A DNA stretch of 64,000 bases from Caldilinea sp. CFX5 (GTDB taxonomy: Bacteria; Chloroflexota; Anaerolineae; Caldilineales; Caldilineaceae), in the NCBI GenBank assembly GCA_021405325.1, contig QWII01000072.1:1-64000 (forward strand). The letters run 5' to 3'. The translations under genes were made by a program, and so were the position numbers. Within the stretch, counting starts at the first letter, position 1; every line of letters starts with the position of its first letter. Below, piece after piece: positions 25,687 through 34,195 of the stretch. The notes under the pieces are model-generated. The model saw only the letters and a list, made by a program, of their open reading frames with translations. It was not told where the DNA came from and did no database searches.

Positions 25687-26591
25687 TATTTCCCACTCAC
25701 CGAAATGCCCGTCAACTGTTCAAAGACCTTCACCACCGCCGCATCATCCAACCGGCCATGACCAGAAGCCGACGCGCTCATAAAGAGTTGGTGGGCCAGG
25801 GCGGCGAAGAAGAGGGGGAAGCGCAGTTCTTTGCCGGTCTCCAGCACAATGCCCAGGTCTTTGACCCAAATGTCCACGGCGCTGTGGGGGGTGTAGTCGT
25901 CATTGAGCATATGGGGGACGCGATTTTGGAACATAAAGGAGTTGCCGGCGCTGTTGCAGATCACCTCGTAGATCTGGTGGGGATCCAGCCCGGCACGCAC
26001 GCCAAAGGCCATCGCCTCCGCCGCCAGCGCGATCTGGGAACCGGCCAAAATCTGGTTGACCAATTTCATGGTCGATCCCAGGCCGGGTTCGGTTCCCATG
26101 CGGTAGATGTTGGCCGCCATCGCGGCCAGCACCGGTTGCGCTTTGGCAATGACCTCTTCAGCGCCGCTGACCATGATACTCAATTTACCTTCCGCCGCCC
26201 GTGCCGTGCCGCCGCTGATTGGGGTGTCGAGCATCAGCAAGTCCCGTTCCGCCAACTTTGCGGCCGTTTGCTTGGCAAAGGTCGGGCTGACCGTGCTACA
26301 GACCATCACCACGCTATCTGGCGTCAACGTCGCTGCCGCCGCTCCCTTGCCAAAGAGAACATCGGTCACCTGGTCGGCATTGAGGACAACAATGACCAAC
26401 ACATCAGCGCCACTAGCCGCTTCCGCCACTGTTGTGACCCCCTGACCACCGGCGGTGACAAATTGCGTCACGGCGTTCGGGTTAATATCATACCCCTTCA
26501 CCGCCAACCCGGCGCGCAAGAGGGACTTCGCCATCCCCAAGCCCATCGCGCCCAGGCCGATAAAGCCGACTTGTAAATTTTCTGTTGTCAT
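25686..26591 (-). CDS. 3-hydroxyisobutyrate-dehydrogenase-like NAD(P)-dependent oxidoreductase
   Basis: The 301-residue protein is a beta-hydroxyacid dehydrogenase. It has the dinucleotide motif GFIGLGAMGLGMAKSL near the N-terminus, the substrate motif DTPISGGTARA near residue 120, the catalytic lysine in GSTMKLVNQIL and the cofactor-side KDLGIVLE segment. It reduces or oxidises a short hydroxyacid; whether this is 3-hydroxyisobutyrate, tartronate semialdehyde or another acid cannot be told. AGGA lies upstream of the ATG. Foldbacks bracket it on both sides. Confidence 0.88.
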   Translation of the reverse strand: MTTENLQVGFIGLGAMGLGMAKSLLRAGLAVKGYDINPNAVTQFVTAGGQGVTTVAEAASGADVLVIVVLNADQVTDVLFGKGAAAATLTPDSVVMVCSTVSPTFAKQTAAKLAERDLLMLDTPISGGTARAAEGKLSIMVSGAEEVIAKAQPVLAAMAANIYRMGTEPGLGSTMKLVNQILAGSQIALAAEAMAFGVRAGLDPHQIYEVICNSAGNSFMFQNRVPHMLNDDYTPHSAVDIWVKDLGIVLETGKELRFPLFFAALAHQLFMSASASGHGRLDDAAVVKVFEQLTGISVSGK

Positions 26592-26611
26592 GCTTGTTTA
26601 TCCTGTCACAA

Positions 26612-26678
26612 GTGATTCGTGCTGCGTGATTCGTTCCCTTCGACAAGCTCAGGGAACGAATCACGCAGCACGAATCAC
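26612..26678. repeat. 28-bp perfect foldback, TCGACAAGCTC loop
   Basis: Arms 26612-26639 and 26651-26678 are exact complements around TCGACAAGCTC. The arm words GTGATTCGTG and CTGCGTGATTCG recur at 4291 and 27844. It lies between two same-strand genes. Confidence 0.82.
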
Positions 26679-26681
26679 GCT

Positions 26682-27821
26682 TCATTTTAACCACTGATCC
26701 AACCATGCAAACGCCTCCGCCTGCATCGCCCGGTCAAACTTATGGGGGCCGGGGTAAAAAGAGCAGCGGTAGTGATCGCTGGCCCCGGCTTTGGCGTAGA
26801 CTTCGCCCAGGATAGTGTCGGCGCGCTGCATCTCCGGCAGGGTGAAGAGTTGATCGTCAATGTCATTCAACACCAGCGCCGGTTTGGGGGCGCGTAGACC
26901 GAGGATCTCTGGGTAGTCGAGATCGTGGGGCAGTTGCGGCACGTAGATCATCCAGGTGTGGGTATGGGACTTGTGGAGCAGATAGTCGCGCCAGGTGGTC
27001 ATCATGCCGACACAGACGGCGCAGGCAATGCGGTTGTCGAGGCCGGCCAGAAAGGTGGTGCGCATCCCCCCGCCGGAGAGACCGCAACAGCCAATGCGAC
27101 TGGCATCGACTTCGGGCCGCGCCGCCAGGATATTTAGTGCCTGTTGGTCATCAGTCAACCAGACGCCCGGCCAGGTCGTACCGGCGCAGAAGAGCGACTT
27201 TGCCACAATCGACTCGTGCGCCGCCGCCCATTGGTTATAGCGTTCAATCCCGGCACTGTCGTCCCACGCCGGGTCGGTGGCGCCATTGCGAATCACCTCC
27301 GGCACATCAGCCAGGCGAATACGGCGGCTGGCAAAGGGAAAAGCGTCATGCACCAACACGACATAGCCCCGCTTGGCCAGTTCATTAGCCCAGGCGTTGC
27401 CTTCATAATATTTCGCCTGATGGTTGGCCATGAGCGGATGCTGGTCGTCGCCGCTGCGCGTGATCTTCTCATGGCCGAAAAATTTAACGCCGCCATGACA
27501 ATGCAAGCCGACGATGGCCGGTAATTTGCCGGTGGCATTGGCCGGTTTCAACAGCAGGGCGTGCGTGCGCGGCCCATAGGGCAGTTGCCAGGACAATTCT
27601 TCCATGTCCAGACCATCGTAGGTAAATTGCCGTTCCACCGTCACGGCGGGGGGCGTTTGCACCACCGGCGCAGCCAGCCGGTGCCGCAAGCGATCATGAC
27701 CCGCCGCCCGCCAAAGTTCCAGATCGTCCCAGCGCGGGTTGCGCAACGAAAGTTCGCCGGGGGCATCACTGATCAAGTCGGCAGCCCACGCGCCGTAAGC
27801 GCCGAGCATGTTGGGTTGCAT
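26682..27821 (-). CDS. Alpha/beta hydrolase of the acetylxylan-esterase/ABHD22 type
   Basis: The 379-residue protein has the nucleophile elbow GLSGGGMRTTF, an oxyanion-side GLHCHGG, an aspartate in LNDIDDQLF and the final histidine in YPGPHKFDR. The long N-terminal region and the spacing fit the ABHD22/acetyl-xylan-esterase-related group, which often act on sugar esters. No signal peptide is seen. AAGGAGA precedes the start. Flanking foldbacks suggest a separate transcript end on each side. Confidence 0.82.
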   Translation of the reverse strand: MQPNMLGAYGAWAADLISDAPGELSLRNPRWDDLELWRAAGHDRLRHRLAAPVVQTPPAVTVERQFTYDGLDMEELSWQLPYGPRTHALLLKPANATGKLPAIVGLHCHGGVKFFGHEKITRSGDDQHPLMANHQAKYYEGNAWANELAKRGYVVLVHDAFPFASRRIRLADVPEVIRNGATDPAWDDSAGIERYNQWAAAHESIVAKSLFCAGTTWPGVWLTDDQQALNILAARPEVDASRIGCCGLSGGGMRTTFLAGLDNRIACAVCVGMMTTWRDYLLHKSHTHTWMIYVPQLPHDLDYPEILGLRAPKPALVLNDIDDQLFTLPEMQRADTILGEVYAKAGASDHYRCSFYPGPHKFDRAMQAEAFAWLDQWLK

Positions 27822-27843
27822 GGAATGTCTCCTTTTGTGTTGC

Positions 27844-27968
27844 GTGCTGCGTGATTCGTGTTACGTGAACTAGCTAGCGGGTTTTGGTCGGCTAAAGAAC
27901 CATTTATCCCGCAGTAAGAAAAGACTGAAGTCTTTACTACAGTTCACGCAACACGAATCACGCAGCAC
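27844..27968. repeat. 28-bp foldback with inserted second hairpin
   Basis: Arms 27844-27871 and 27941-27968 pair with one mismatch; the words CTGCGTGATTCGTG match the element at 26612. The 69-base loop contains another hairpin around AAGACTGAAGTCTT (27920-27934), so an older foldback may have received an insertion. Confidence 0.72.
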
Positions 27969-27978
27969 GTATCATGAT

Positions 27979-28662
27979 TCACTCATCCTGCCCCCAATCC
28001 CGGTCGGGGCCGATATAAATCAGCGGCAGGCTGATCAAAGTTACACCATATTTGAGAATGAGATTGAAGAGAAAAATCTCCCAGACGACCGACCAGGGGA
28101 GCAGCCAGCCGAAAGCGCCGACGACAAAGATCGCATTATCGACCGGGATACTGACACTGTTGCTGAGTAGCACCCGTAGCCATTGAAAGCGCCGGGTAAC
28201 ACGGGTGACAAACCAGTGATAGACTTCGGTGTCGAGCAATTCGCTGACCAGTTCCGCCGCAATCGAGGCGAGCGCAATGCGCCAGACCGGGGCCAGGATC
28301 GCCGTGAAGGCGTCGCCCAGCCCCCACGAGGGATCGCTGGGGACGCTGGCGGCCCACATCAGATAGGCGGACATGAGCAGATTGATGACGCCGGCGGTAA
28401 TAATCAAGCTCTGGGCGTTCCGTTTGCCCAACAATTTATGGACGGAATCACGCAGGGTAAAGGTAATCGGATAGATAAAGGTGCCCATATCCACCGCCAG
28501 CCCGGCAACGACGCCGATCTTGAGGCTGGCAATGTCAGAGAGCATCTGCGCCGCGGCATAAGCGGCCACCACAATCACCGCTGCCACTGGGATGACCGTT
28601 GAGATGGCCGTTGGGATGCCTGTGGCGGCTTGTGTGCGGTTTGTCTGGTTTTGTGTATTCAC
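27979..28662 (-). CDS. Queuosine-precursor (preQ0/preQ1) transporter, YhhQ/VUT family
   Basis: The 227-residue membrane protein has about six helices and the YhhQ-family segments VDMGTFIYPITFTLRD, ELVSELLDTEVYHWF and SNSVSIPVDNAIFV. It probably imports 7-cyano-7-deazaguanine or a related queuosine precursor for tRNA modification. A GTG start at 28662 with AAAGGA upstream is preferred; the ATG at 28692 lies before that site. The leader can pair GTTCC with GGAAC around this ribosome binding site. No preQ1 riboswitch consensus was found, and no other queuosine gene is near. Confidence 0.87.
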   Translation of the reverse strand: MNTQNQTNRTQAATGIPTAISTVIPVAAVIVVAAYAAAQMLSDIASLKIGVVAGLAVDMGTFIYPITFTLRDSVHKLLGKRNAQSLIITAGVINLLMSAYLMWAASVPSDPSWGLGDAFTAILAPVWRIALASIAAELVSELLDTEVYHWFVTRVTRRFQWLRVLLSNSVSIPVDNAIFVVGAFGWLLPWSVVWEIFLFNLILKYGVTLISLPLIYIGPDRDWGQDE

Positions 28663-28802
28663 GTTACAATGTTCCTTTAGGTGTGTGTGCAAGGGAACAG
28701 TTGTCTGTCACCATACACACCGGTTGTTTTGGTAAGGCGGGTGGCTGCGACCGCCAGGTAGAAGTATACATCAAAAGCGAACGACGCACCACGATAAAAA
28801 AA

Positions 28803-28859
28803 GAGATTGAGAGATTCAGAGATTGGGAGCAAGCTCCAATCTCTGAATCTCTCAATCTC
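28803..28859. repeat. 27-bp foldback of the GAGATTGAGAGATT word family
   Basis: Arms 28803-28830 and 28833-28859 pair with one extra base in the left arm and a two-base loop. The words GAGATTGAGAGATT recur at 41640 and 62613. It sits in the divergent gap between the transporter and phosphotransferase genes, so it cannot be a simple terminator for either. Confidence 0.8.
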
Positions 28860-28891
28860 CCAATCTCTTACAATTGACGGAGGGTATACCG

Positions 28892-29959
28892 TTGATCGAC
28901 CAACCGACCACTGTACGCGCTGGAGAAGAATTGGATCTACCCCGGTTAGCCAACTATTTGATCCAGCATTTGACTGACGCCAGCGGGCCGCTGGTGGTGG
29001 AGCAATTTCCTAGCGGCTATTCAAATTTAACCTATCTGTTGCGCCTGGGTGAACAGGAACTGGTCCTGCGCCGGCCCCCCTTTGGCGCCAACATCAAATC
29101 GGCGCACGATATGGGACGGGAGTATAAGGTGTTGACCGGGCTGCGGCGGGTCTACAACAAAGTGCCGCGCCCGCTGCTCTATTGTGAAGACGAAGCAGTG
29201 ATCGGCGCCCCCTTTTATGTCATGGAACGGGTGCGCGGCATGGTCTTGCGCGCCCAGCCGCCGCAAGGAGTGGCGTTAACGCCGCCGATCATGACCCGCC
29301 TGTCCGAACAGGCCATCGACACCCTGGCCGAGCTGCATGGCCTGGACGTTGTCGCGGCGGGGCTGGCCGACTTGGGCCGTCCCCAAGGCTACACCGAACG
29401 GCAGATCAGCGGCTGGACGCGCCGCTACCGGGCCGCGCAGACTGATGCAGTTCCCACACTTGAGCAGATCATGCCCTGGCTGGAACAGAACTTACCCGGT
29501 GACAGTGGGGCTGCTCTGATCCACAACGATTACAAGTATGACAACCTGATCCTAGATCCGGCTGATCTAACCAAAGTGATTGCGGTGTTAGACTGGGAAA
29601 TGTGTACGCTCGGCGATCCGTTGATGGATTTGGGGACGACGCTCGGCTACTGGATCGAGGCGAATGATCCGCCGGCGTTGATCGGCATGTTCGGGTTGAC
29701 GGCGCTCCCCGGCAATCTTACCCGGCAGCAGGTGTTGGAACGCTATATGGCCGCCAGCGGACGGGCGGTCAAACAACCGCTCTTTTATTACGTTTATGGC
29801 CTGTTCAAGATTGCCGTCATCATTCAACAAATTTACGCCCGTTACCGTCAGGGCCACACCAAAGACGAGCGCTTTGCAAAACTCGATCAAGTGGTACGCG
29901 ACTGTGGACAGTTAGCGGTGCTGGCGTTGGCGAAAGATCGCATTTCGGGGTTGATGTAG
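28892..29959 (+). CDS. Aminoglycoside-phosphotransferase-fold kinase (ACAD10-like)
   Basis: The 355-residue protein has the APH/choline-kinase fold: a glycine-rich start (EQFPSGYSNLTYLL), LVLRRPPFG, the catalytic HNDYKYDNLILD and the metal-binding LDWEMCTLGDPLMDLG. The sequence is closest in style to the ACAD10/11 kinase domain, which phosphorylates 4-hydroxyacyl-CoAs before beta-oxidation. An acyl-CoA dehydrogenase is present at 62690 but far away. A TTG at 28892 with GGAGGG seven bases upstream is the best start; no ATG fits. Antibiotic resistance is unlikely. Confidence 0.83.
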   Translation: MIDQPTTVRAGEELDLPRLANYLIQHLTDASGPLVVEQFPSGYSNLTYLLRLGEQELVLRRPPFGANIKSAHDMGREYKVLTGLRRVYNKVPRPLLYCEDEAVIGAPFYVMERVRGMVLRAQPPQGVALTPPIMTRLSEQAIDTLAELHGLDVVAAGLADLGRPQGYTERQISGWTRRYRAAQTDAVPTLEQIMPWLEQNLPGDSGAALIHNDYKYDNLILDPADLTKVIAVLDWEMCTLGDPLMDLGTTLGYWIEANDPPALIGMFGLTALPGNLTRQQVLERYMAASGRAVKQPLFYYVYGLFKIAVIIQQIYARYRQGHTKDERFAKLDQVVRDCGQLAVLALAKDRISGLM

Positions 29960-30072
29960 GCCAGCGCCTGTCGTTCACCCAATTCCTGCTGCCTACCAAC
30001 CAACGTACTCATACCCTTTGCCGCAAGAGCGAGGTTCATAAGCTGCGTCTAAGACGCTTGCAAACAATAATA

Positions 30073-30094
30073 CCCCCGTAGGCGCCTACGGGGG
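30073..30094. terminator. Perfect 22-base palindrome between convergent genes
   Basis: CCCCCGTAGGC pairs exactly with GCCTACGGGGG with no loop bases left over, so the tip would open. It lies between the convergent phosphotransferase (stop 29959) and MFS (stop 30166) genes and can end transcription from both sides. Confidence 0.65.
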
Positions 30095-30165
30095 ATTCAT
30101 TTCTATTGCGGGCTTTTTTGTCTCTCCAGCTTTCCAGCCCCGTAAAAAATCCGTTTTCGCGCAAA

Positions 30166-31356
30166 TCAGATGTAATGTTCCCGCGGCCGTAACCACACCC
30201 GATACAGCCCCACACAGACCACCGCCAGCACCGGCGCCACCAGCAGCGCCGTCATTGCCGTCGCCAGCGAACTTTGATCCGCCAAGTAGCCGGTAAACGA
30301 CGCCCCCAACCCCGCCGGCACCCAACCCAGCCCCATCACCAAGCCCGACGCCAGCGCCAGCCGTTGCGGCCAGGCATCATGGGCCAGCAGAATCACCGTC
30401 GGATAGTTCGCGCCCAGAGCAAAACCCACCACGATCAACAAGAGAACTTGCACCCCCGGCGTCGCCCCCAGCCAGAACCAGTAGGCCGGCGCGATCAGCA
30501 GATTCATCACCATCGCCACCGGCCAGACCCCGACCCGATCCGCCACAATCCCGCCCAAGAGGCTGCCGGCCCCCGTGGCAAAGAGAAAGATCGACAACAA
30601 TTGCCCACCCTGCTCCAATGAGCCGCCATTGCTCTGCACCCAGGCCGGCAGGTAGGTGACAAAAGCTACCTGAAACCAGGCGCGCGCCATGGTCCCCAGC
30701 ACAATCAGCAACAGCCCCAGCCCATAGCTCTGCCGACCCGTGAGCGTCGCTTGGGTGTGTGCCGTTGTGGCAAAGGCTGGTGGTCGCTGGGCCTGTTGCA
30801 ACATCAGCAAGCCCATCACCAACGCAATCGGCATCACCATGAGCGCGCTCTGCGTGCCCATGCCGCCCAGCCAAAGCAAAATCCAGGTTGGACTCAGCGC
30901 CGCGCCCAGCGAGCCGCCCACCGAAAAGATCGACATGGCCGTCCCGCGCCGCACACTGCTCTGCCGGGTAAGATTGACCACCCCCGCCGGATGATAGGCC
31001 GCCGATCCCAGACTCGCCAGCGCGATCAATAGCGCCAGCAACCAGAAGTTGGGCGCAAAGCCGACCAACCCCATCAACATCCCCAGCCAGAGAATGCTCA
31101 AGCCAACTACCCGCTCTGCGCCGTAACGTTCCGGCAGAAAACCGAAAAGCGGTTGGAAGGCGGAGGTGATCAAGTTATTCGCCAGCGCTAATAAGCCAAT
31201 CTGGGTGAAACTCAACCCCATTTGCGCCGTCAACAAGGGGTAGAGCACCGGCATAAAGTTGTGACAGAGTTCCAACGTAAAATGACTAAATCCGGCCAGA
31301 TAAACCGGTAGACGCGTTGCGGTAGCGGGGAAGGCGCGATCTAAAATTCTTACCAT
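30166..31356 (-). CDS. MFS transporter resembling fosmidomycin-resistance pump Fsr
   Basis: The 396-residue protein has twelve predicted helices. It shows the Fsr-type signatures HFTLELCHNFMPVLYPLL in the first helix, AAYHPAGVVNLTRQS, and RGTAMSIFSVGGSLGAALSP in helix 4-5. Fsr-like pumps export small drugs such as fosmidomycin by proton antiport; the natural substrate here is unknown. AAGG lies before the ATG. It is a single-gene unit bounded by the palindrome at 30073 and the foldback at 31414. Confidence 0.86.
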   Translation of the reverse strand: MVRILDRAFPATATRLPVYLAGFSHFTLELCHNFMPVLYPLLTAQMGLSFTQIGLLALANNLITSAFQPLFGFLPERYGAERVVGLSILWLGMLMGLVGFAPNFWLLALLIALASLGSAAYHPAGVVNLTRQSSVRRGTAMSIFSVGGSLGAALSPTWILLWLGGMGTQSALMVMPIALVMGLLMLQQAQRPPAFATTAHTQATLTGRQSYGLGLLLIVLGTMARAWFQVAFVTYLPAWVQSNGGSLEQGGQLLSIFLFATGAGSLLGGIVADRVGVWPVAMVMNLLIAPAYWFWLGATPGVQVLLLIVVGFALGANYPTVILLAHDAWPQRLALASGLVMGLGWVPAGLGASFTGYLADQSSLATAMTALLVAPVLAVVCVGLYRVWLRPREHYI

Positions 31357-31413
31357 GGGTATACCTTACTATCATTAATGAGTAAATAGCTTGAACAGCA
31401 GACGAGAATTTTA

Positions 31414-31481
31414 GGTAACACGGATAGGGAGAAACACCGATTTTAATTTTTCTATCCGTGTTCTTCCCTATCCGTGTTACC
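31414..31481. repeat. Foldback of the ACACGGATAGG word family
   Basis: Outer arms 31414-31430 and 31465-31481 pair perfectly (GGTAACACGGATAGGGA), and the inner part continues with mismatches to about 31 pairs. The same words appear at 32659. Confidence 0.72.
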
Positions 31482-31537
31482 TGCTTTGGCTCTGGTCTGT
31501 CCAGGTTTAGGGTAAAAGCGTGGAAAATGCCCTTGAT

Positions 31538-32542
31538 TTAGCTATGCCAAGCTTGGGCCAGCAGTTCCAGGCTGCGCACGCGCTGCTCGATGCCATAGGC
31601 TGCCGTGAAGATCATCAACTCGTTCGCCGCCGTCACGGCGACCAGTTCCTCCAGGTCAGCGAGGACCTCCTCCGGCGTGCCAACGATGCGATTCGTCGGC
31701 ATCTGGCGCGCCAACGGTAGATCGGGGTGGACAGCCGCTTCTTCCGGTGGCAGCAACGGGATAAATTGCCCGCGGCGGATGGCAAAGGTCATCAACTGAC
31801 CGGAGGCGGCCAACCAGGCGGCTTCCTCTGCCGTCGGCGCGACCAGGACATTGGCAGTGACAATCGCATAGGGGCGATCCAGCACCGGCGACGGCGTAAA
31901 GTTCTGGTGATAGAGCGCCAGCGCTTGCAAGGTGCCGCCGGTGTCAAAGTGATGGGCAAAGGCAAAGGGCAAGCCCAACTGGCCGGCCAATTGGGCGCTA
32001 TAGCCGCTGGAGCCGAGCAGCACGATTTCCGGCGTAGATTCCGCCACCGGTGTTGCAGCGAAACGTGTCCACAAGCCATCATTACCGCGCCGGTCGCCCA
32101 GCAACCCCATCAGATCAAGCAGGTAGCGCGGAAATTCGTCTACATTCAACGCCTGTGGTGCACGGCGGAGGGCGACAGCGGTGGCCGGATCGGTGCCGGG
32201 AGCGCGGCCAATGCCCAAGTCGATCCGGCCAGGATGCAGCGCTTCGAGCATGGCAAATTGTTCGGCTACCACTAATGACGGATAATTTGGCAGCATCACC
32301 CCGCCCGACCCGACTTTGATCTTGCTGGTGGAGGCCGCCAGGTGCGCAATCAAGACCGCCGGGTTGGTGCTGGCGACGGTGGGCATGTTGTGATGCTCGG
32401 CCACCCAGAAGCGGGTGTAGCCTAATGCCTCGGCCTGACGGGCCAGGACGGTAGTATCAGCCAGGGCGGTCGCGCTGGTGCCGCCGGCGCTGACAATGGC
32501 TAGATCAAGGACAGAAAGGGGGACGCGGCGCAAAACAGTCAT
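31538..32542 (-). CDS. Luciferase-like (LLM class) flavin-dependent monooxygenase
   Basis: The 334-residue TIM-barrel protein resembles the MsnO8-type bacterial luciferase-like monooxygenases. Features are VPLSVLDLA at the start, GYTRFWVAEHHNMPTVASTNP, IKVGSGGVMLPNYPSLVVAEQF and HPGRIDLGIGRAPGTDP, with the C-terminal GTPEEVLADLEEL. It uses reduced flavin supplied by another enzyme to oxidise an unknown substrate. It is a single gene with foldbacks on both sides. Confidence 0.9.
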   Translation of the reverse strand: MTVLRRVPLSVLDLAIVSAGGTSATALADTTVLARQAEALGYTRFWVAEHHNMPTVASTNPAVLIAHLAASTSKIKVGSGGVMLPNYPSLVVAEQFAMLEALHPGRIDLGIGRAPGTDPATAVALRRAPQALNVDEFPRYLLDLMGLLGDRRGNDGLWTRFAATPVAESTPEIVLLGSSGYSAQLAGQLGLPFAFAHHFDTGGTLQALALYHQNFTPSPVLDRPYAIVTANVLVAPTAEEAAWLAASGQLMTFAIRRGQFIPLLPPEEAAVHPDLPLARQMPTNRIVGTPEEVLADLEELVAVTAANELMIFTAAYGIEQRVRSLELLAQAWHS

Positions 32543-32658
32543 GGGTTTAAGCTCCCTCTACCAATCACAAGGAATTCTGCGCTTAGTATACCATAACCGC
32601 CGGTCGCTGCGTTCTCGGCTTGCCCCAAACGGCAACGGTGCACAAATTGCAAAAAAAT

Positions 32659-32715
32659 AGACACGGATCGGAAGGAACACGAATCATCAATCGGTGTTCC
32701 TTCCTATCCGTGTCT
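32659..32715. repeat. Foldback of the ACACGGATAGG word family
   Basis: Arms about 32659-32683 and 32691-32715 pair with two to three mismatches; the outer word is AGACACGGAT and the inner GGAAGGAACAC. It lies between two minus-strand genes. Confidence 0.7.
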
Positions 32716-32731
32716 GTAAAATTCTACCAGA

Positions 32732-33568
32732 CTATGATGACAACGGCTGTGGCACGAGGATGTCATCGCGCCAGCGTTTGCGGAAGGCCGGGCGCGCAAT
32801 GGCTTCGGGCGATTGCAGGGTCAACCCGCCATCGGCCACCAGGACAATGCCGGTGACAAAGGCGGCTTCGTCGGAGGCGAGGAAGAGGGCGACATTGGCA
32901 ATATCCTCCGGGCGGCCATAGCGGCCCACAGGGTAGAGATCCGTGTTCATCTGGTCTTCCAGCGGGTCTTGTTTCATCGCATCCTGTTGGCGGGCGCCGA
33001 CAATGAGGCCGGGGGCAATGGCGTTGCACCGAATGCCGCTACGACCATATTCCATGGCCAAACTGCGCGTCAAGCCATTCAGACCGGCTTTGGAAGAGCT
33101 ATAGACGCCAAAGCCGGGGTTGGTAATCAGCGAGTTGACCGTTGAGGTGAAGACAATCGAGCCGCCGCCGGCCTTGATCATCGCCGGGATGCAATGTTTG
33201 GCGCCCAGCCACGGCCCCGTGAGCGAAACGGCAATGGCGCGATTCCACTCTTCTTCGGTAAATTCAATCGCCGGTTTGACATAGGCGTGGGCGGCGTTGT
33301 TCATCAAAATGTTGAGCTTGCCAAAATTGTCCAACGCCGCCTGTACTAGCGCCTGCCAGGTGCTGGCCTGGCTGACATCACCGGGGATGGCAATCGCTTC
33401 GCCGCCGATGGCGCGGATTTGCTTCTCGGTTTCAAAGAGTCGTTCCTCATCGGGCAAGGCATTGATCACCACCTTGGCGCCTTCCTGGGCAAAGCGATAG
33501 GCGCTTGTCCCGCCAATGCCACCCCAGCCGGCGCCGGCCACAATAGCAACTTTACCTGCTAAACGCAT
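32732..33568 (-). CDS. Short-chain dehydrogenase/reductase
   Basis: The 278-residue SDR enzyme has a modified dinucleotide motif, VAGAGWGGIGG, in place of T-G-x3-G-I-G, the NNAAH segment, a catalytic serine in VFTSTVNS and the tyrosine-lysine pair in YSSSKAGLNGL. LVADGGLTLQSP is the usual C-terminal segment. The substrate is unknown. GGAGTAAGGA precedes the start, 17 bases after hicA, so it may be read from the hicBA transcript. Confidence 0.9.
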   Translation of the reverse strand: MRLAGKVAIVAGAGWGGIGGTSAYRFAQEGAKVVINALPDEERLFETEKQIRAIGGEAIAIPGDVSQASTWQALVQAALDNFGKLNILMNNAAHAYVKPAIEFTEEEWNRAIAVSLTGPWLGAKHCIPAMIKAGGGSIVFTSTVNSLITNPGFGVYSSSKAGLNGLTRSLAMEYGRSGIRCNAIAPGLIVGARQQDAMKQDPLEDQMNTDLYPVGRYGRPEDIANVALFLASDEAAFVTGIVLVADGGLTLQSPEAIARPAFRKRWRDDILVPQPLSS

Positions 33569-33584
33569 TCCTTACTCCTATCTG

Positions 33585-33818
33585 TTAGCGCACTTGTTCC
33601 AGTAGCGCAAAGTATTCATCGCGTGAGATTTCTGCAGTTTTGAGATTAGTGCGGATAATTGAAACAGGCACTTCGGCATAGGTAGGAATGACTACTGGTC
33701 TAAGGATGCCTGGTTTGACATAGGAGCGATGGCTGCCTTGCTGACGTACAAAACGAAACCCGGCAGCCAGGAAGACTTTTTCCAGTGTCTGCCAGTGTAC
33801 TGTCACCATTTTCGGCAT
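33585..33818 (-). CDS. hicA: HicA-type mRNA interferase toxin
   Basis: The 77-residue protein matches HicA, which cuts mRNA with a double-stranded-RNA-binding fold. The key segment is GFRFVRQQGSHRSYVKPG, with the catalytic histidine in GSHRSY, followed by VVIPTYAEVPVSIIRTNLK. A second ATG three codons in is also possible. It follows hicB by two bases, the less common antitoxin-first order. The pair sits between two SDR genes on the same strand. Confidence 0.92.
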   Translation of the reverse strand: MPKMVTVHWQTLEKVFLAAGFRFVRQQGSHRSYVKPGILRPVVIPTYAEVPVSIIRTNLKTAEISRDEYFALLEQVR

Positions 33819-33820
33819 CT

Positions 33821-34093
33821 TTAATTCCCAACGGTTGCAAAGCGGCGTTCAATTGAAACCCATAAAGGGCTTGCCCAACTTCTTTGTCGTTTTTCGTAGC
33901 CGGCTTCTTCCAAAATTTCAGCCAATGTCCCTACTTCATCTGCAGTTGCCAAAAAAAGCTCAACCGCTTCTGCTAAGGCATGACGAGCCTCTTCCGGTGT
34001 TGCGCCTGAACTCATCACATCAAGCGGCATGGCATGGGCAACAAATTGACCTTTTTCTTGCCAGATCTGAACCGTATATTCGATGTTCATCAC
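33821..34093 (-). CDS. hicB: HicB-type antitoxin
   Basis: The 90-residue protein has the HicB partial RNase-H-like fold (EYTVQIWQEKGQFVAHAMPL, then SSGATPEEARHALAEAVELF). It should neutralise HicA. It lacks a clear C-terminal DNA-binding domain: the tail after the conserved helix is only about 25 residues and ends VSIERRFATVGN. Autoregulation by HicB alone is therefore uncertain. It is the first gene of the pair. Confidence 0.88.
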   Translation of the reverse strand: MMNIEYTVQIWQEKGQFVAHAMPLDVMSSGATPEEARHALAEAVELFLATADEVGTLAEILEEAGYEKRQRSWASPLWVSIERRFATVGN

Positions 34094-34195
34094 TTTTCAC
34101 CTTCCCAATGCAAATCGCATTGCGCAAAGCTTTCCTGGCAATACTTTACCATAGAGCAAAAGGTGAAGCAAGGAGGATCCACCAATCAATTTCAA

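Noticed and set aside
25518..26576. 352-codon plus-strand frame across the dehydrogenase gene
   Set aside because: It is antisense to a clearly recognisable 3-hydroxyisobutyrate-dehydrogenase-like gene and runs through a 31-bp foldback. Long antisense frames are common in GC-rich genes.
28660..28720. preQ1 riboswitch before the YhhQ-type gene
   Set aside because: There is a possible ribosome-binding-site hairpin, but the conserved C-rich loop and A-rich tail of preQ1-I are absent and the other classes do not fit.
28892..29959. Aminoglycoside resistance gene
   Set aside because: The fold is shared, but the sequence style is that of ACAD10-like kinases in non-resistant environmental bacteria and there is no resistance-gene context.
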